Below are positions 45,840 through 59,528 of a stretch of 64,000 nucleotides of DNA, one piece after another. The stretch lies in the NCBI RefSeq assembly GCF_011075055.1, contig NC_058154.1:3844001-3908000 (forward strand), read 5' to 3'. Position 1 is the first letter of the stretch; each line of letters opens with the position of its first letter. The notes beneath the pieces are model-generated. The model did not search any database. It saw nothing but the letters and a program-made list of their open reading frames with translations, and was not told where the DNA came from. The translations under genes were made by a program, and so were the position numbers. The DNA comes from Mangifera indica. Taxonomy: Eukaryota; Streptophyta; Magnoliopsida; Sapindales; Anacardiaceae.

Positions 45840-47570
45840 TGACTTAGTCATTCATTCTAATTTTCAGAGCTATTACAGAGAGTTTGAGAGGATTTTTGGG
45901 TGACTTGGAGACCTTGGATACAGGATTGGCTTTTAAACATTCTTCAATTCAGCGAAGCTTGCTTGTGGATTACTGAGGAAAGGTAAGTAGTGTGATTCTT
46001 TGTTCATTTTGTTTTGGATTGATCTAATCTTCATACCTTCAGATTATATGTGCATATGATGGGTAATTAATTATAATCTATTTATGATTAAAGTATAGAT
46101 TGACCAAGTTGATGCTTAGTTATTGCTTAATTGTAATATGAAGATTCTTGAATTTGATTGGATGTTGATCCTTTTGTATATGGGTAATTGTATACCTAAA
46201 ATGATTTATGATGGTCTATTGGTGTTGATAAAGGACTGAAACATTGAGTATGTTTGGGTTTGAATGAGTATACTTGTGAAATATAAAATATAGTAAGATT
46301 TGATTTTTAGATATGTTTTATGCTATGTTAGCGATGTTAAAAACAATGGTTTGTGGAAATATTGTGAAATAGGAATGTATGGAAGGATTTTGGCCATGAG
46401 ATATAACTTTTTTGAAATGTGGTAATGATGTTTGATGGTTTGGAAAACGTAGAAAAAACAAAGTTTCAAATTCTGAAAATCTCATGATACATACTCGTGT
46501 GTCTCTTAACACACGTTTGTGTACTTTTGGGTGAAATTCCTCCATGTTAGGATAAAGCTACGAGAGTGTTTGAAAATGGACACACATTCATATGGTATAG
46601 GGCATATGGTCGTGCACCTTACCCCAAAAATGCACACTCGTGTGCTTGGGTTGCATGGTCATATGGGTTGAGTGATGCACCCCCATGTGTGAAAGATACA
46701 TACCCATGTATATTTGGAAAAGATTAGGATAAAAGGCATGAGAGGTTAATAAAAAGTATATGAAGTTCCAATATTCGTAAATAGTTTTGGAAATGACTAT
46801 TTTATCCCTATAAGAGAGGATTATAAGAGAATAAAATATATGACTTTAACAAAGGCTATTGATGATGAAAACCACTATGGGTAAACTTTACTATGTGGAT
46901 GATGACATGTACCATGACAAGAATGATTCCAAATTGAAAATTGGAAACAATGTATTATGTTTGTTTGAGCTACCAAGTTGTGTACAATTTAATTGTAAAA
47001 GCAACATGGCTAGTCTGTGTGACCTCGATACCTTTGAATGATTTTATACTGGCATAGGGCACTTAGGTATCTAGGGTGTTTGTGCACGTATCAATGTTGG
47101 GTGTCTTAATATTTGGGATGTTCGCATGATTTTGAAAAACGGATGAGGTCTTATTCCTTTTGTGATATGGTATCAATAACATGAAGCCTACTTGTTGTGT
47201 ATACAAGGTACACCTTATGAATGACATCTAGGTGTCACATACTTTCACTAAGCATTCGAGATGCTAATATAGATCATTTGACATTAGTCATCTGGGATGA
47301 CACCACCACTAAGAATTAGGCACTAGGCACCATGATATTTGGATGGATATCTAAGATGTTGGAAAAGAACATCTGTGGTACTATAGACAGATTAATAAAG
47401 GTCACATTACTTTATGAATTATTGTATATGTATATTTTTGGGTGACGTGAGATCACCTACTTATTGAGAGTGTTTCACTCATATGTTATCTTATAGTTTT
47501 ACAAGTAGAGTTATGAAACAGCGAGACAGTAGCAGGGAAGCTAACGGGTTAGCTCGTGGTCGTGCATAAA
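45840..47570. repeat. Probable degenerate LTR-like repeat
   Basis: Non-coding DNA with repeated CACACxCGTGTG-type phrases (46480-46720) and repeated GCACTAGGCACC/ATCTxGGATG phrases (47050-47380). This is the texture of plant Ty3 LTRs. It has no visible partner LTR, PBS or coding region, so the identity is tentative. Confidence 0.35.
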
Positions 47571-48292
47571 GGTAGGGGTATTTTTGTTGTTTCTACATAT
47601 TGGACATTTTGATGTATTTTGAGTTTATTTTCACCCCTTGATGCATAATTATTATTATGATTCGATTTTAAATGCTTCTATCTTTAGTTAATGAATAATA
47701 AATGCACTTTTGGGATTTTGGGTATTTATTAATATATCATGCATGTTTTGGTTGAATTTTTTATATAAGAAATTTTAAGTTAACACGTCTCTTCAGGTGC
47801 ATCTTCCATGTAGAGGTATGTATATAGAGAAGGATGTTATAATCAATGACTCATTTAAGGTCATGATGACATGATAACTCATTTGATTAAAGCTTTACCA
47901 ATTAGTTGTAAAAATTGTCTTTCTGAATGAAAGTCATAATAAAGAAGTCTATTTGGTGTAGTTAGATTGGTTTGAAGCATAAAGAAAGAAACTTCTAGAC
48001 TACAGACTAAAGAAGTCTATTTATGGTTAAACAAAACTTGTTAACAATGGTATGTTATATTCAACAATGTTATAAACTTTACATAACTTCATAAAGAACA
48101 AATTGAACATGTGTATATGAAATCAATGGGAGTACATGTGTCTTCATTAAATGGTTTTATATGTTGGTAGCATTTGCACCAATTTGTTATTAAAACCAAA
48201 CTAGTTCTTTTTCCTAACTTTGATGTTATTGGGTTTGGGTCCACCCATGATGGGTCGACCTGATCTAATTTACTTAACTGTCAAAGTGCAAT
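47571..48292. other. Unassigned AT-rich DNA left of the copia element
   Basis: No gene, repeat boundary or RNA gene that I can support. Confidence 0.3.
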
Positions 48293-48600
48293 TGTTGGAT
48301 GACCGTTGGATTGTTATTTAAATGTCCAAACCACCTCCATAACAGGAGTAGATTATGCATTTTATTTTTTACAAAAAAAAATTTCTTCTTCTTCTCCTTG
48401 GAAAAAACTAAAACACAGAGAAATCATGTCTTTCAAAAGAAATATAGTATATGGGCAAATAGAGTTGTGGAAATAACTTATGTCAATGTCTTGTAGCATA
48501 TTCAAATCATTCAAAAACTAGAATGTAGAACTAAGTATGCATTTTTCAGTTTACATAATATTACAAAATATGAATTTAATATGTTTAATTGTTTCCAACA
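48293..48600 (+). repeat. Left LTR of the copia element
   Basis: Starts TGTTGGATGACC and ends GTTTCCAACA, giving the perfect short inverted repeat TGTTGGA...TCCAACA. It is followed at once by a primer-binding-site-like sequence. Its partner LTR is not in the window. Confidence 0.6.
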
Positions 48601-48601
48601 T

Positions 48602-48613
48602 TGGTATTAAAGC
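48602..48613 (+). promoter_or_regulatory. Copia primer-binding site (initiator tRNA-Met type)
   Basis: TGGTATTAAAGC sits one base past the LTR. It matches the usual TGGTATCAGAGC at 10 of 12 positions. Confidence 0.55.
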
Positions 48614-50270
48614 CTACTTTGTGTAAATGTCATGTTTTCTATAATTAAATTATGTATTCTATGAACATTATAATCTGGATTTTGATTTTATCATTGAAAT
48701 TTTGATTAAAATTCAGATTTTGCGTATGAATTGAATTCAGCCAAATTGAATGAAAATGAATATTAAAATGAAGCCTAGAAGTCTTTTACATGTGTTGAAT
48801 TAAAAATCGCTTGAAAATGATGCTAGAATCAATGGATTTAGAGCAAAAAATAATGACCCACGACATGACTTTCATGCCATCGTTTCATCATAAGTTGGTA
48901 CAAAAAGACTCGTCGTCGAATGAGCTTCAAAAGCCCTATGGTATTGTCATCGAAATATAGCCAATTGAATGACCAAGAATCTAGGGTTCTTCGTTAAGTA
49001 AGGTTGCAATTGGGTTGGAAAAATTTGATTGCATGACCCATTTGGTCAACGGGTTACTCAAACTCATTAGTCAACAAGTTAACATAAGGTCAATTAGGTT
49101 GGGCTTGAACTGGTCAATGCCTACCTAGGTTAGCTGACTAGTCAATGGTCAAAGTTTGACTGGTTATTAGTCAAACTTTGGCTAATCACTAGTCAACAAT
49201 ATCGATCAACATAGGTCAACGATTAATGCCAGTCCTCCACTGCATGAAGCACATGGTAGTGCGTATGGTTCACTCCTGATATGTGAAAATGCATGCATGT
49301 ATTGTTTCAATGTGTGAAAGTGCATAGGACTATCTTTTGGAGTGTGGCAATGTGTGAGATACTTTTTTTGATGTGTTTAGGTACATGAAACCCATTTTTC
49401 GACATGTGACAACTATGTGATGCTCGGATCTGCATATGGAATGGGTTTTATGTATTCCACGATATGTAAAGACATTTAATATATCATTCCAACTCCTAAA
49501 AGTACATATAAGTGTTTCAAAACACATATTTCTAATTCATACAAGTTTGTTGACTAGAGACTATCTCATTAAGTATACGATATGATTATCTGATAATCTA
49601 ATTGTGCACGTTAAGAATATATATATTCAATAAAGATTTAGACTTAAAAGACAAGTTGTACTTTCTTAATTGGAAAAGAGATTACATATAGACTAATCAT
49701 ATTCATGCATAATCATTAGCCCCATAATGAATGATCTTATTTGGACAAGAATACGAAAATTTTTAGAACTGAGTGGATACATTATAGCTTGCTATAGAGT
49801 GACACATAGTAGTGTATCTGAGAAAATCCACCACTTTGACATTATTCCCAAAATTGATGAAATACGAGACATTTGACCTATCGCAAATGATATAGAGACC
49901 TTACTATGGATAAAGTACCTTTAATAATGATATGAGTTGATAAAATGGTTCTAATCATAATATATGATACATTTGTTATATTATTTATATTTTATATATG
50001 TTAAATGTGAGAATTATGAAATTTATAGAATTTAGTGAAATTCTCATTCAGAATTAATATTGGTATAATTAGATTGAATTTTAAAATATCAAGCATTTGA
50101 GTCATAGAAGATAATTGGGAACATAGTAAACTTTTGATTTTGTACCTTATGTGAGATATATTAAATTTTAATACGTAATTGCAACGATTGATGTGTATTT
50201 AGTTGTATTGATTGACTTGTGTATGATATATGTCTTTGTGATCTAGTTAAGAATAACATCTTTAGACTTG
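48614..50270 (+). other. Long non-coding leader of the copia element
   Basis: No ORF. Contains a dense cluster of GTCAA/TTGAC pentamers at about 49045-49225. The probable gag start (ATGGCTAATATG) is at 50271, directly upstream of the Ty3 insertion point. Confidence 0.4.
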
Positions 50271-50292
50271 ATGGCTAATATGAATGAGAATG

Positions 50293-52371
50293 TGTAACAT
50301 CCCCCTCTAGAAGTACTACCCACTAGAGGAGAAATGTTACGAATTAATATCCGGAGTGTCTATATTTTTTTTTCTTTTAAAATACTTTAACATGAATGCA
50401 TCACTAAAAGTGTTTAAAAATTATTTTAAGAAAACTGAAAATTTGGAAGCGAACAAAAGATGTATATACTCATGTGAAAACTTATCTGAAAGCATCTTAA
50501 AATGTGGAGCAATCATATACAACTATACCATCATCTCAAAAAGTCAAGAATCAACAAGAACATGTGACTATATGCATGTAATATAAACTAGAGATAACCT
50601 GCTCCAGTCGGATCTATCTACGCTGACCTGACCCTGCCTCGTAGCTACCTTGATCACCTGTACCTACAATTATGAAAGAAAAGGAAGTGAGAGATAAGAA
50701 CACATAGTAAGGGGAAAGAATCAATTAAACTATCTCATTTCCTATTCTAACTCACTCTCGGGACTCAACCTCACATCATAACCTCTATAAGAGATTGAGG
50801 GGATAATCTAGTTCATTCTTTACTATTCGGGTCATACTTTGTCCCATCTGGTGTCTATTTGATACTTTCTGAAAGCTAACTATAGAGATGTGACACTTTT
50901 CTAAGCTCGAGCTCTCTTTCTTTCTTTCATTACACTATTTCTGAATCTGGATTGAGCTCTACTGTGAACGGACCCTACTGGGGGTCTATGTCTTACTACG
51001 GACGTGTCCTACTGCGGACGTGCCCTACTACAGGTGGTGTAGTGTAAAGTGGCATCTCATAGTTTATAACATGCATGCAGGTCTTATATCTTACTAATTT
51101 TGCTTCCATCTAAATTTATTCATAACTCACCAGACATTACTCCTAGGACAACCCGTGAATCATGAGCTCCAAATTCCTTTTCTTGCTTTTCTTTCTTTTC
51201 TTCTTCTTTTCTTTTTCTCTCCTTTCTTTCCTTTCCTTCCTTTCTTTTCTTTCTTTTCCTTTCCAAAATTGTGAAATACTGTTCACAACCATGTTCATTT
51301 GACAGGGCAGCTTTCTTTTTTATACAATTTCATAGTCCAAACTATTTCTAATTCATACAAGCTATATATCGTTAAAAAGAGTATTCAAAGAGCTTTCCAA
51401 CAAACTATAATCGTACTCATAATTTATTAGATAAGATAGTCAAAATGTGAGATGAAATTAGTGGCAAAAACTGCCTTCTCTGTTTATTTGGTAAAACAGT
51501 CCTTATGGTTCATACAATATTTGACAGTCCAAATTATCTCTAATTCATACAAGCTATGTATCATTGGAAATAGGATTCAAAGAGCTTTCCAACAAGATAT
51601 AATAGCACTTATAATTCATTAGATAAGATAGTCAAAACGTGAGATGAAATCAATGGCAAAAACTGCCTTCTCTGTTTATTTGGTAAAACAGTCCTTATGG
51701 TTCATACAATATTTAGCAGTCCAAATGATCTCTAATTCATACAATCTATATATAATTTGAAATAGGATTCAAAGAGCTTTCCAACAAGATATAATAGTAC
51801 ACATAAATAATTAGATAAGACAGCCAAAACATGAGACGAAATTAGTGGCAAAACTGTAAATATTATGTAACTTTCTGCCATGAACAAAATCACACACATA
51901 GACATCCTAAATGGCAAAACAACCTTTCTTAACTTCAAAATCATCATTTATAACATATGTTCAAGGAACCAAAAGCCTAAAACATGCAACATATCAAGGA
52001 TGATATCTCTTACCTTATTTCAAGCTAATTTTTGCTAAATTGACTCCTTCCTTTTTGTCTTCCTTCTTTGAGCACCAAACTCACCTTAAATCAACACCAA
52101 ACACACTAACATCTTTATATAACATGCATCCAATATATATATAAACATAGGCAAAGGGGAAAGAAAGAGATCTTTTGGTTACCAAGGTTTCCAAAGTGCT
52201 TCCTTTTCTTTTCTTTTCTTACTTGTCTCTCAAAACTCCTTCAAATCCTTCCTTTTTCTTCAAAAAAGCAAAGAAAAAGCATGAAGAAGGCTGCCTTTGC
52301 TAGGAGGGATGGAGAAGGTGATAGAAAATTGTAGAAGTTGCCTTTTTTTGACTTTTTCTCTCCCTAGATAA

Positions 52372-52410
<39 letters not shown>

Positions 52411-52503
52411 TATACATTTGAACATATATATTTAAAATTGGAAATGTCTCAAAGTAAAGCTAAAAGACATAAATGCCCCTGAAACGTACTTGAGGGTATT
52501 ACA
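50293..52503 (-). repeat. 3' LTR of the Ty3 element (2211 bp)
   Basis: In plus-strand sense it starts TGTAACATCCCCCTCTAGAA and ends GGGTATTACA. It contains a pyrimidine-rich tract (51170-51260) and about three internal repeats of roughly 190 bp, with TCTAATTCATACAAGCTAT near 51349, 51540 and 51732. A TA/CA microsatellite lies at 52372-52412. Confidence 0.9.
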
Positions 52504-55500
52504 ACTCTTTCCCTCTCACAAGAATTCCGTCCTCGAAATTCATAAAAAATAGTTCTGGATACTTCTCCTTCATGGTCTGCTCTATTTCCCAGGTGGCCTC
52601 TTCTACCTTTTGGTTTCTCCACAAGACCTTTACTAGAGGAATCTGTCGATTCCTTAGTTGCTTAATTCTTTTGTCAAGTATCTAAATCGATATTTCTTCA
52701 TAACTAAGGTCTTCTGATAACTTAATATCATCTGTATTCACAATCTGGGAATGATCACTAAGGCATTTTCTTAATGATGAGACATGAAATACCTTATGAA
52801 TCCGGTCCATACTCGCTGGTAAGGCCAATCTGTAAGCCACTTTACTAACTCTCTCAATTATCTCATATGAACCAATAAATCTGGAGGCTAGTTTTCCCTT
52901 CTTTTCGAATCTTATGAAATGCTTGAATAGAGCAACCTTTACAAATACAAATTCACCTACATTGAATTCCAAGTCTCGACGTCGATGATCTGTATAGCTT
53001 TTCTATTGATCCTGGGCCTATTTTATTCTTTGCCTGATCAGTTGGACATCATCAATCATTTTCTTGGTCAATTCAGGCTCAAGGGATTTAGATAACACAT
53101 CTCTCTCTCCTATCTCATCCCAGTGAATAGTCATCTGGTAGCTATTATTATAAGCAAACTCCACCAAGGGCAACATTTCTACCCATGAATCTTTATGATC
53201 CAGGTAACAAACTCTCAACATGTCCTCCAAAATCTGATTAACCCTCTCTGTCTGACCATCTATTTGAGGATGATAGGCTGTACTAAATGCCAAATTAGTA
53301 CCCAAAGATCTTTGGAGACTCTTCTAGAAAGCTGATACAAATCTTGTATCACGATCAGATATTATGGTCCTAGGTACACCATGTAATCTAATAATCTCCC
53401 TAACATATAATCTCCCCAGCTGATCTATAGTAGTATAATCTTTGATAGGTAGGAAATGAGCTGACTTGGTTAATACATCAACAATCACCCAGATAGCATT
53501 ACATCCATTATGAACTCTAAGGAGTCCACTAATGAAGTCTATGGAGATATGCTCCCATTTTCATTCTGGAATAGGCAGAGGCTGAAGCAACCCTGAAGGT
53601 CTCTGGTGTTCGACCTTAATTTGCTGATAGGTGAGACATCTGGTAACAAACTCACTTATATCCCTTTTCATGTCTGACCACCAAAAATGTCCTTTTAAAT
53701 CCTGATACATCTTTACACCTTCAGAGTGAGTAGTGTAAAAGGAACTAAAAGCCTCTGTAAGAATTCTTTATCTCAATTCAGTCATCTGAGGAACATATAC
53801 TCGATCTCTGAATTTGAGAATTCCATTCGATACTTGAAAATCTATCTCGAGACCCTCTTCTACCTTCTGAATTTTCTGTTGACACCATTCATCTCTTATC
53901 TGAGTCTCTTGAATCTCATTTATGAGAGTGGGTTGAATCTCTAATCTGGTGAGGGCTCCAATCATAAGCTCAATCTGTTCCTAGTCCATATCTCTCTGAA
54001 TTTCTCTTTGAACCGTCAGTTGTGATATCATTACATTTCTACTGAGGGTATCTGTAACCACATTAGCTTTGTCTGGATGGTATTTAATATCACAGTCATA
54101 GTCTTTTACTAACTCTAGCCATCGCCTCTGTCTTATATTTAACTCTTTCTGAGTGAAGAAATATCTAAGACTTTTATGGTCAGTATAAATATTACAACTT
54201 ACCCCTTATAAATAGTGTCTCCAGATTTTCAAAGCAAAAATTACCACTGCTAACTCCAAATCATAAGTAAGGTATCTGATTTCAAATTCTTTCAATTGTC
54301 TTGAGCTATCACCTTGCCTCGTTGCATCAATACTGCTTATAAACCACTGTGTGGGGCATCGGTATATAAATCATACTCAACTCCCTAATCCGAAAGTGCT
54401 AACACCGGAATAGTAATCAATCTTCTTTTCAATTCTTGGTAGCTTGCCTCGTAAGTATCTGACCACTGAAATGACGTTGCTTTCTTTGTGAGGGTTGTAA
54501 GAGGTTTAGCTAATCTGGCAAATCCCTCAACAAACCTCCGGTAATACCCTACTAAACCTAGGAAACTACGAACCTCCTTAACTGTCTTTGATCTCTGTCA
54601 TTCAACTATTACCTTAATCTTACTGGGATCCACGGATATACCCTTTATTGAAATCACATACCCCAAAAAGGTAGCTTTATCTAGTCAAAATTCACATTTT
54701 GAGAATTTGGTATACAATTGTTTCTCTTTCAACCTCTGGAAGGTAAACCTTAAGTGTTGCTTATGCTCCTCTCAACTACAAGAATACACTAAGATATCAT
54801 TAATGAATACCACAATAAATTTATCTAAGCAATCATAGAATACCCTGTTCATCATATCCATAAATATTGCAAGGGTATTTGTCAATCTAAAAAGTATCAC
54901 TATAAACTCAAAGTGGCCATACCTTGTTCGGAATGTTGTCTTGGGTATATCCTTCTCTACCACTCTCACCTGATGATAACTAGATCTCAAATCTATCTTG
55001 GAGAAGACCACAGATCCCCTCAACTGGTCAAATAAGTCATCAATCTTGGGTAATAGGTACTTGTTCTTAATTGTAACTTTATTTAGCTCTCTATAATCAA
55101 TGTACATCCTCATAGACCCGTCTTTCTTTTTCACAAATAGGATAGAAGCTCCCCAAGGAGAATGACTCGGTCTGATAAAACCATGATCTAATAACTCTTG
55201 AAGATGCTTCTTCAATTCTTACAACTCGGCAAGGGTCATTCGATAAGGTGTTCTTGAAATAGGTGCTATGCGAAGTGCTAACTATATACTAAACTCAACC
55301 TCTCACTCGGGAGCTAATCCCGGTAGCTCACTAGGAAACACATCTAGAAACTCACATACCACTAGTATCTCATCAATAGTTGGGCTTGACTCAACCTTGC
55401 TCACTACATGAGCTAAATATCTTGTACACCCATTTTTCAATATTTTACTAGCTTATAACATACTGATAATCAAACTCCGAATATGACCCTCACCGAACTT

Positions 55501-56830
55501 GAATTGATCTCTAAAGTCTAGGTTAAATCTCATTTTCTTCTTTTTACAATCAATTTCAGCTTCGTATCTCCCCAAAAAGTCTATCTCTAAAATCATGTCA
55601 AAATCTGACATTTCGAACACAATCAGGTCCACCAGTAACTATCGACCCTAAATCATAATACTCTGTCCTAGTAGCATCATTTCACTAATGATTGACCCTC
55701 CATCAGACAACTTGATCATAATCCTCTAGGTTATTCTAACGAGTTACAACTTTAACCTCATAAACAAACTCTTGGCTATAAAACAATGAATAACCCCACA
55801 ATCAACTAAAACATAAATATGAGTATCAAGATAAAGAATTTGACCTGTGACTGCTGATGGGTTAGCCTCTACTGGTCCCTGGGTGATCGTATAAACTCTG
55901 GTTGTAGCCCCTCTGACAGGCTGTTACTACTCTACTCTCATTGGGGCAGTTGTACAAAAACAAGCAATATGTCTAGGTTGACGACATTTGAAACAAACTT
56001 TCTGGCCTGTTAAACACTCTCCTCTATGTTGCTTCCCACATTTTTGGCAAGCTGGTATCTCAAGTCCTCTTTGTTTCTTTCCACTCTTCCAGTTCTTTTT
56101 CATGCCTCTGAACTGAAGAGGTTATTTACCCTTTTTGTCTCGGTCTGGAGGAGGGTCTCTCTGTGTTGAAACTGAACCACTACTTATTAGGGAGCTGGCA
56201 TGGCAGTAAGGGGTGTAACCTTTTATCCTGTGGTCTAACCAAACCTCCTTCTAACAAAAACCACTGCCCTCAAAGCTCTATCAAGAGCCTCTGCATAAGT
56301 TCTGGGTGGCTGTGCCCCTGTCATAACATCTCGAGCAATCTCTGGATCTAGCCCGTACATAAACTTCTGTATACGCCCTATTTCTATGCTAGCTATCTTA
56401 GGGGCATACTGGGATAATTGAATAAACTTCGTGGAATATTCTTTTACAAAGTTTGTCCCCTGTACTAGATTAATAAACTTTTGGCCTTGATATAAGTAAC
56501 ATCGGTGCGCCTGTACTCTGCCTCAAATCGACACCTGAATTCGGACCATGTTATCTCTGAGACATTGACCATCTCCTTGACTAAGTTTTACCATATTCTT
56601 GCCCCTGACTTGAAAAGATAGGTGGCATATCTCACTCTCTCTTGGTCGATCATGTCAAACAGGGCCATTGCACTCTCTACTAATTCCAACCATTCTTCAG
56701 CTACTATTGGGTCTTTTGCACCATCAAAATTTTGAGGTTGGTGTATACTAGGGAGGTTGAAAATAGGATGCAACTGAGTCCTCACTGGGGTTGCTGTAGA
56801 TGTTGAAGTAACCTCCCTCATATCATGTCC
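52499..56830 (-). pseudogene. Ty3 gag-pol relic (gag, zinc knuckle, PR, RT, RH, IN, chromodomain)
   Basis: Read on the minus strand from high to low coordinates. Gag: HPIFNLPSIHQPQNFDGAKD (about 56750) and AEEWLELVESAMALFD. Zinc knuckle at about 55980: CFKCRQPRHIACFC. Protease at about 55760: LVDCGVIHCFIAKS, the usual DTGA-type site changed, then FDMILEIDFLGRY. RT (54772-55215): [34 protein letters not shown], and [11 protein letters not shown], where the second catalytic block has N in place of an expected D. RNase H is very broken (about 53980-54500). Integrase (53018-53305): [20 protein letters not shown]-terminal domain: FVSSL-like RIHKVFHVSSLRKCL. Chromodomain-like end: IPLVKVLWRN then EATWEIEQTMKEKYPELF. 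Multiple stops and frameshifts throughout; not functional. Confidence 0.88.
52504..52518 (-). promoter_or_regulatory. Polypurine tract of the Ty3 element
   Basis: The minus strand reads GTGAGAGGGAAAGAGT immediately before the 3' LTR. The tract is also coding: it encodes the last residues RGKEL of pol, whose TAA stop lies in the first bases of the LTR. Confidence 0.7.
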
Positions 56831-57182
56831 CTAGATTAGCAGCGTATGCGCCGTCTCACTTCCCTGTGTAGGAGCACTTCTATGCTTTCTTATCATCTCT
56901 CTAAAAATCTCTTGCACATCATGTGCACTAAGTGCCCCCTAGGGTACCTAGGGGGTTGCTCCTTCACTCTGGCTCCTCTGAGAGGGATCTACTAGTGTTT
57001 GACTCATAGGTCCTAAAAATGGACACATTAGTTTCATAAAACTCAACAAGCATAAGTAAAAACTTAACTTACAGTGATCCGCTGCGAGGGTGGTTAGCGT
57101 GGCTGGAGGGTATTCCATCTCAGTGTTACTTTGGGTTACTCTATTTTGTTTTAGAAAACATCTTTTGGGTTCCCAAAATCAT

Positions 57183-57194
57183 GCTTTGATACCA
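57183..57194 (-). promoter_or_regulatory. Primer-binding site of the Ty3 element (initiator tRNA-Met)
   Basis: The minus strand reads TGGTATCAAAGC three bases beyond the 5' LTR. It has one mismatch to TGGTATCAGAGC. Confidence 0.8.
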
Positions 57195-57197
57195 ACT

Positions 57198-59293
57198 TGT
57201 AACATCCCCCTCTAGAAGTACTACCCACCGAAGGAGAAATGTTACAAATTAATATCCGAAACGTCTATATTTTTTTCTTTTAAAATACTTTAACATGAAT
57301 GCATCACTAAAAGTGTTTAGAAATTATTTTAAGAAAATTGAAAATTTGGAAGTGAACAAAAATTTGAAAACTCATCTGAAAACATCTAAAAACGTGGGGT
57401 AATCATATACAACTGTACCATCATCTCAAAAAGTCAAGAATCAACAAGAACAAGCGATTATATGCATGTAATATAAACTAGAGATAACCTACTCTAGCTG
57501 GATCTACTTACGCTGACCTAATCTTGCCTCGCAGCTACCTCGATCATCTATACCTACAATCATGAAAGAAAAAAAAGTGAGAGATAAAAACATTCAGTAA
57601 GGGGAAAAAATCAAGTAAACTATCCCTTTTCTTATTCTAACTCACTCTCGGGACTCAATCTCACATCATAACCTCTATAAGAGATTGAGGGGATAATCTA
57701 GTTCATTATTTACTATTTAGGTCATACTTTATCCTATCTGGTGTCTATTTGATACTTTCTGAAAGCTAACTATAGAGATTTGATACTTTTCTAAGCTTGA
57801 GCTCTCTTTCTTTCTTTTACTACACTATTTTTGAATCTGAATTGAGCTCTACTGTGAGCATGCTCTACTATGAGCGGACCCTACTGGGGGTCTATGTCCT
57901 ACTACAGATGTGTCCTACTGCAGACGTGCCCTACCGTGGGCAGTGTAGTGTAAAATGCCTCTTCATAATGTATGGCTAGCATGTATGCAGGTCTTATATC
58001 TTACTAAATTTGCTTCTATCTAAATTTATTCATAACTCATCAGACATTACTCTAGGGACGACCTCTGAATCTTGAGCCCCAAATTCCTTTTCTTGCTTTT
58101 ATTTCTTTTTCTTCTTCTTTTCTTTTTCTCTCCTTTCTTTCCTTTCCTTTCCTTTCCTTTCTTTTCTTTCTTTTCCTTTCCAAAATTGTGAAATACTGTT
58201 CACAACCCTGTTCATTTGACAGGGCAACCTTCTTTTTTATACAATTTCATAGTCCAAAGGTTTCTAATTCATACAAGCTATATATCATTAAAAAGAGTAT
58301 TCAAAGAGCTTTCCAACAAACTATAATCACACTCATAATTTATTAGATAAGACAGTCAAAATGTGAGATGAAATCAGTGGTAAAAACTACCTCCTCTGTT
58401 TATTTGGTAAAACAGTCCTTGTGGTTCATACAATATTTGACAGTCGAAATGATCTCTAATTCATACAAGCTATGTATAATTGGAAATAGGATTCAAAGAG
58501 CTTTCCAGCAAGATATAATAGCACTCATAATTCATTAGATAAGACAGTCAAAACGTGAGATGAAATCAGTGGCAAAAACTGCCTCCTCTGTTTATTTGGT
58601 AAAACAGTCCTTGTGGTTCATACAATATTTAGTAGTCCAAATGATCTCTAATTCATACAATCTATATATAATTGGAAAGAGGATTCAAAAACTTTCCAAC
58701 AAGATATAATAGTACGCATAAATAATTAGATAAGACAACCAAAACATGGGACGAAATCAGTGGCAAAATTGTAAATATTATGTAACTTTCTACCATGAAC
58801 AAAATCACACACATAGACATCCCAAATGGCAAAACAACCTTTCTCAACTTCAAAATCATCATTTATAACATATATTCGAGGAACCAAAAGCCTAAAATAT
58901 GCAACATATCAAGGATGATGCCCCTTATCTTATTTCAAGCCAATATTTGCTAAATTGACTCCTTCCTTTTTGTCTTCCTTCTTTGAGCACCAAACTCACC
59001 TTAAATCAACACCAAACACACTAACATCTTTATATAACATGCATCCAATATATATATAAACATAGACAAAGGGGAAAGAAAAATATCTTTTGGTTACCAA
59101 GGCTTCCAAAGTGCTTCATTTTCTTTTCTTTCCTTACTTGTCTCTCAAAACTCCTTCAAATCCTTCCTTTTTCTTCAAAAAAGCAAAGAAAAAGCATGAA
59201 GAAGGCTGCCTTTGCTGGGAGGGACGAAGAAGGTGATAGAAAATTGTAGAAGTTGTTTTTTTTGACTTTTTCTCTCTTTAGATAAATAAATAA

Positions 59294-59348
<55 letters not shown>

Positions 59349-59437
59349 GTTTTTAATATATATGTATCTACATATATATCTTTGTGGTTTTTTGTTTTTT
59401 GTAGAAGTTGTTTTTTTTGACTTTTTCTCTCTTTAGA

Positions 59438-59528
<91 letters not shown>

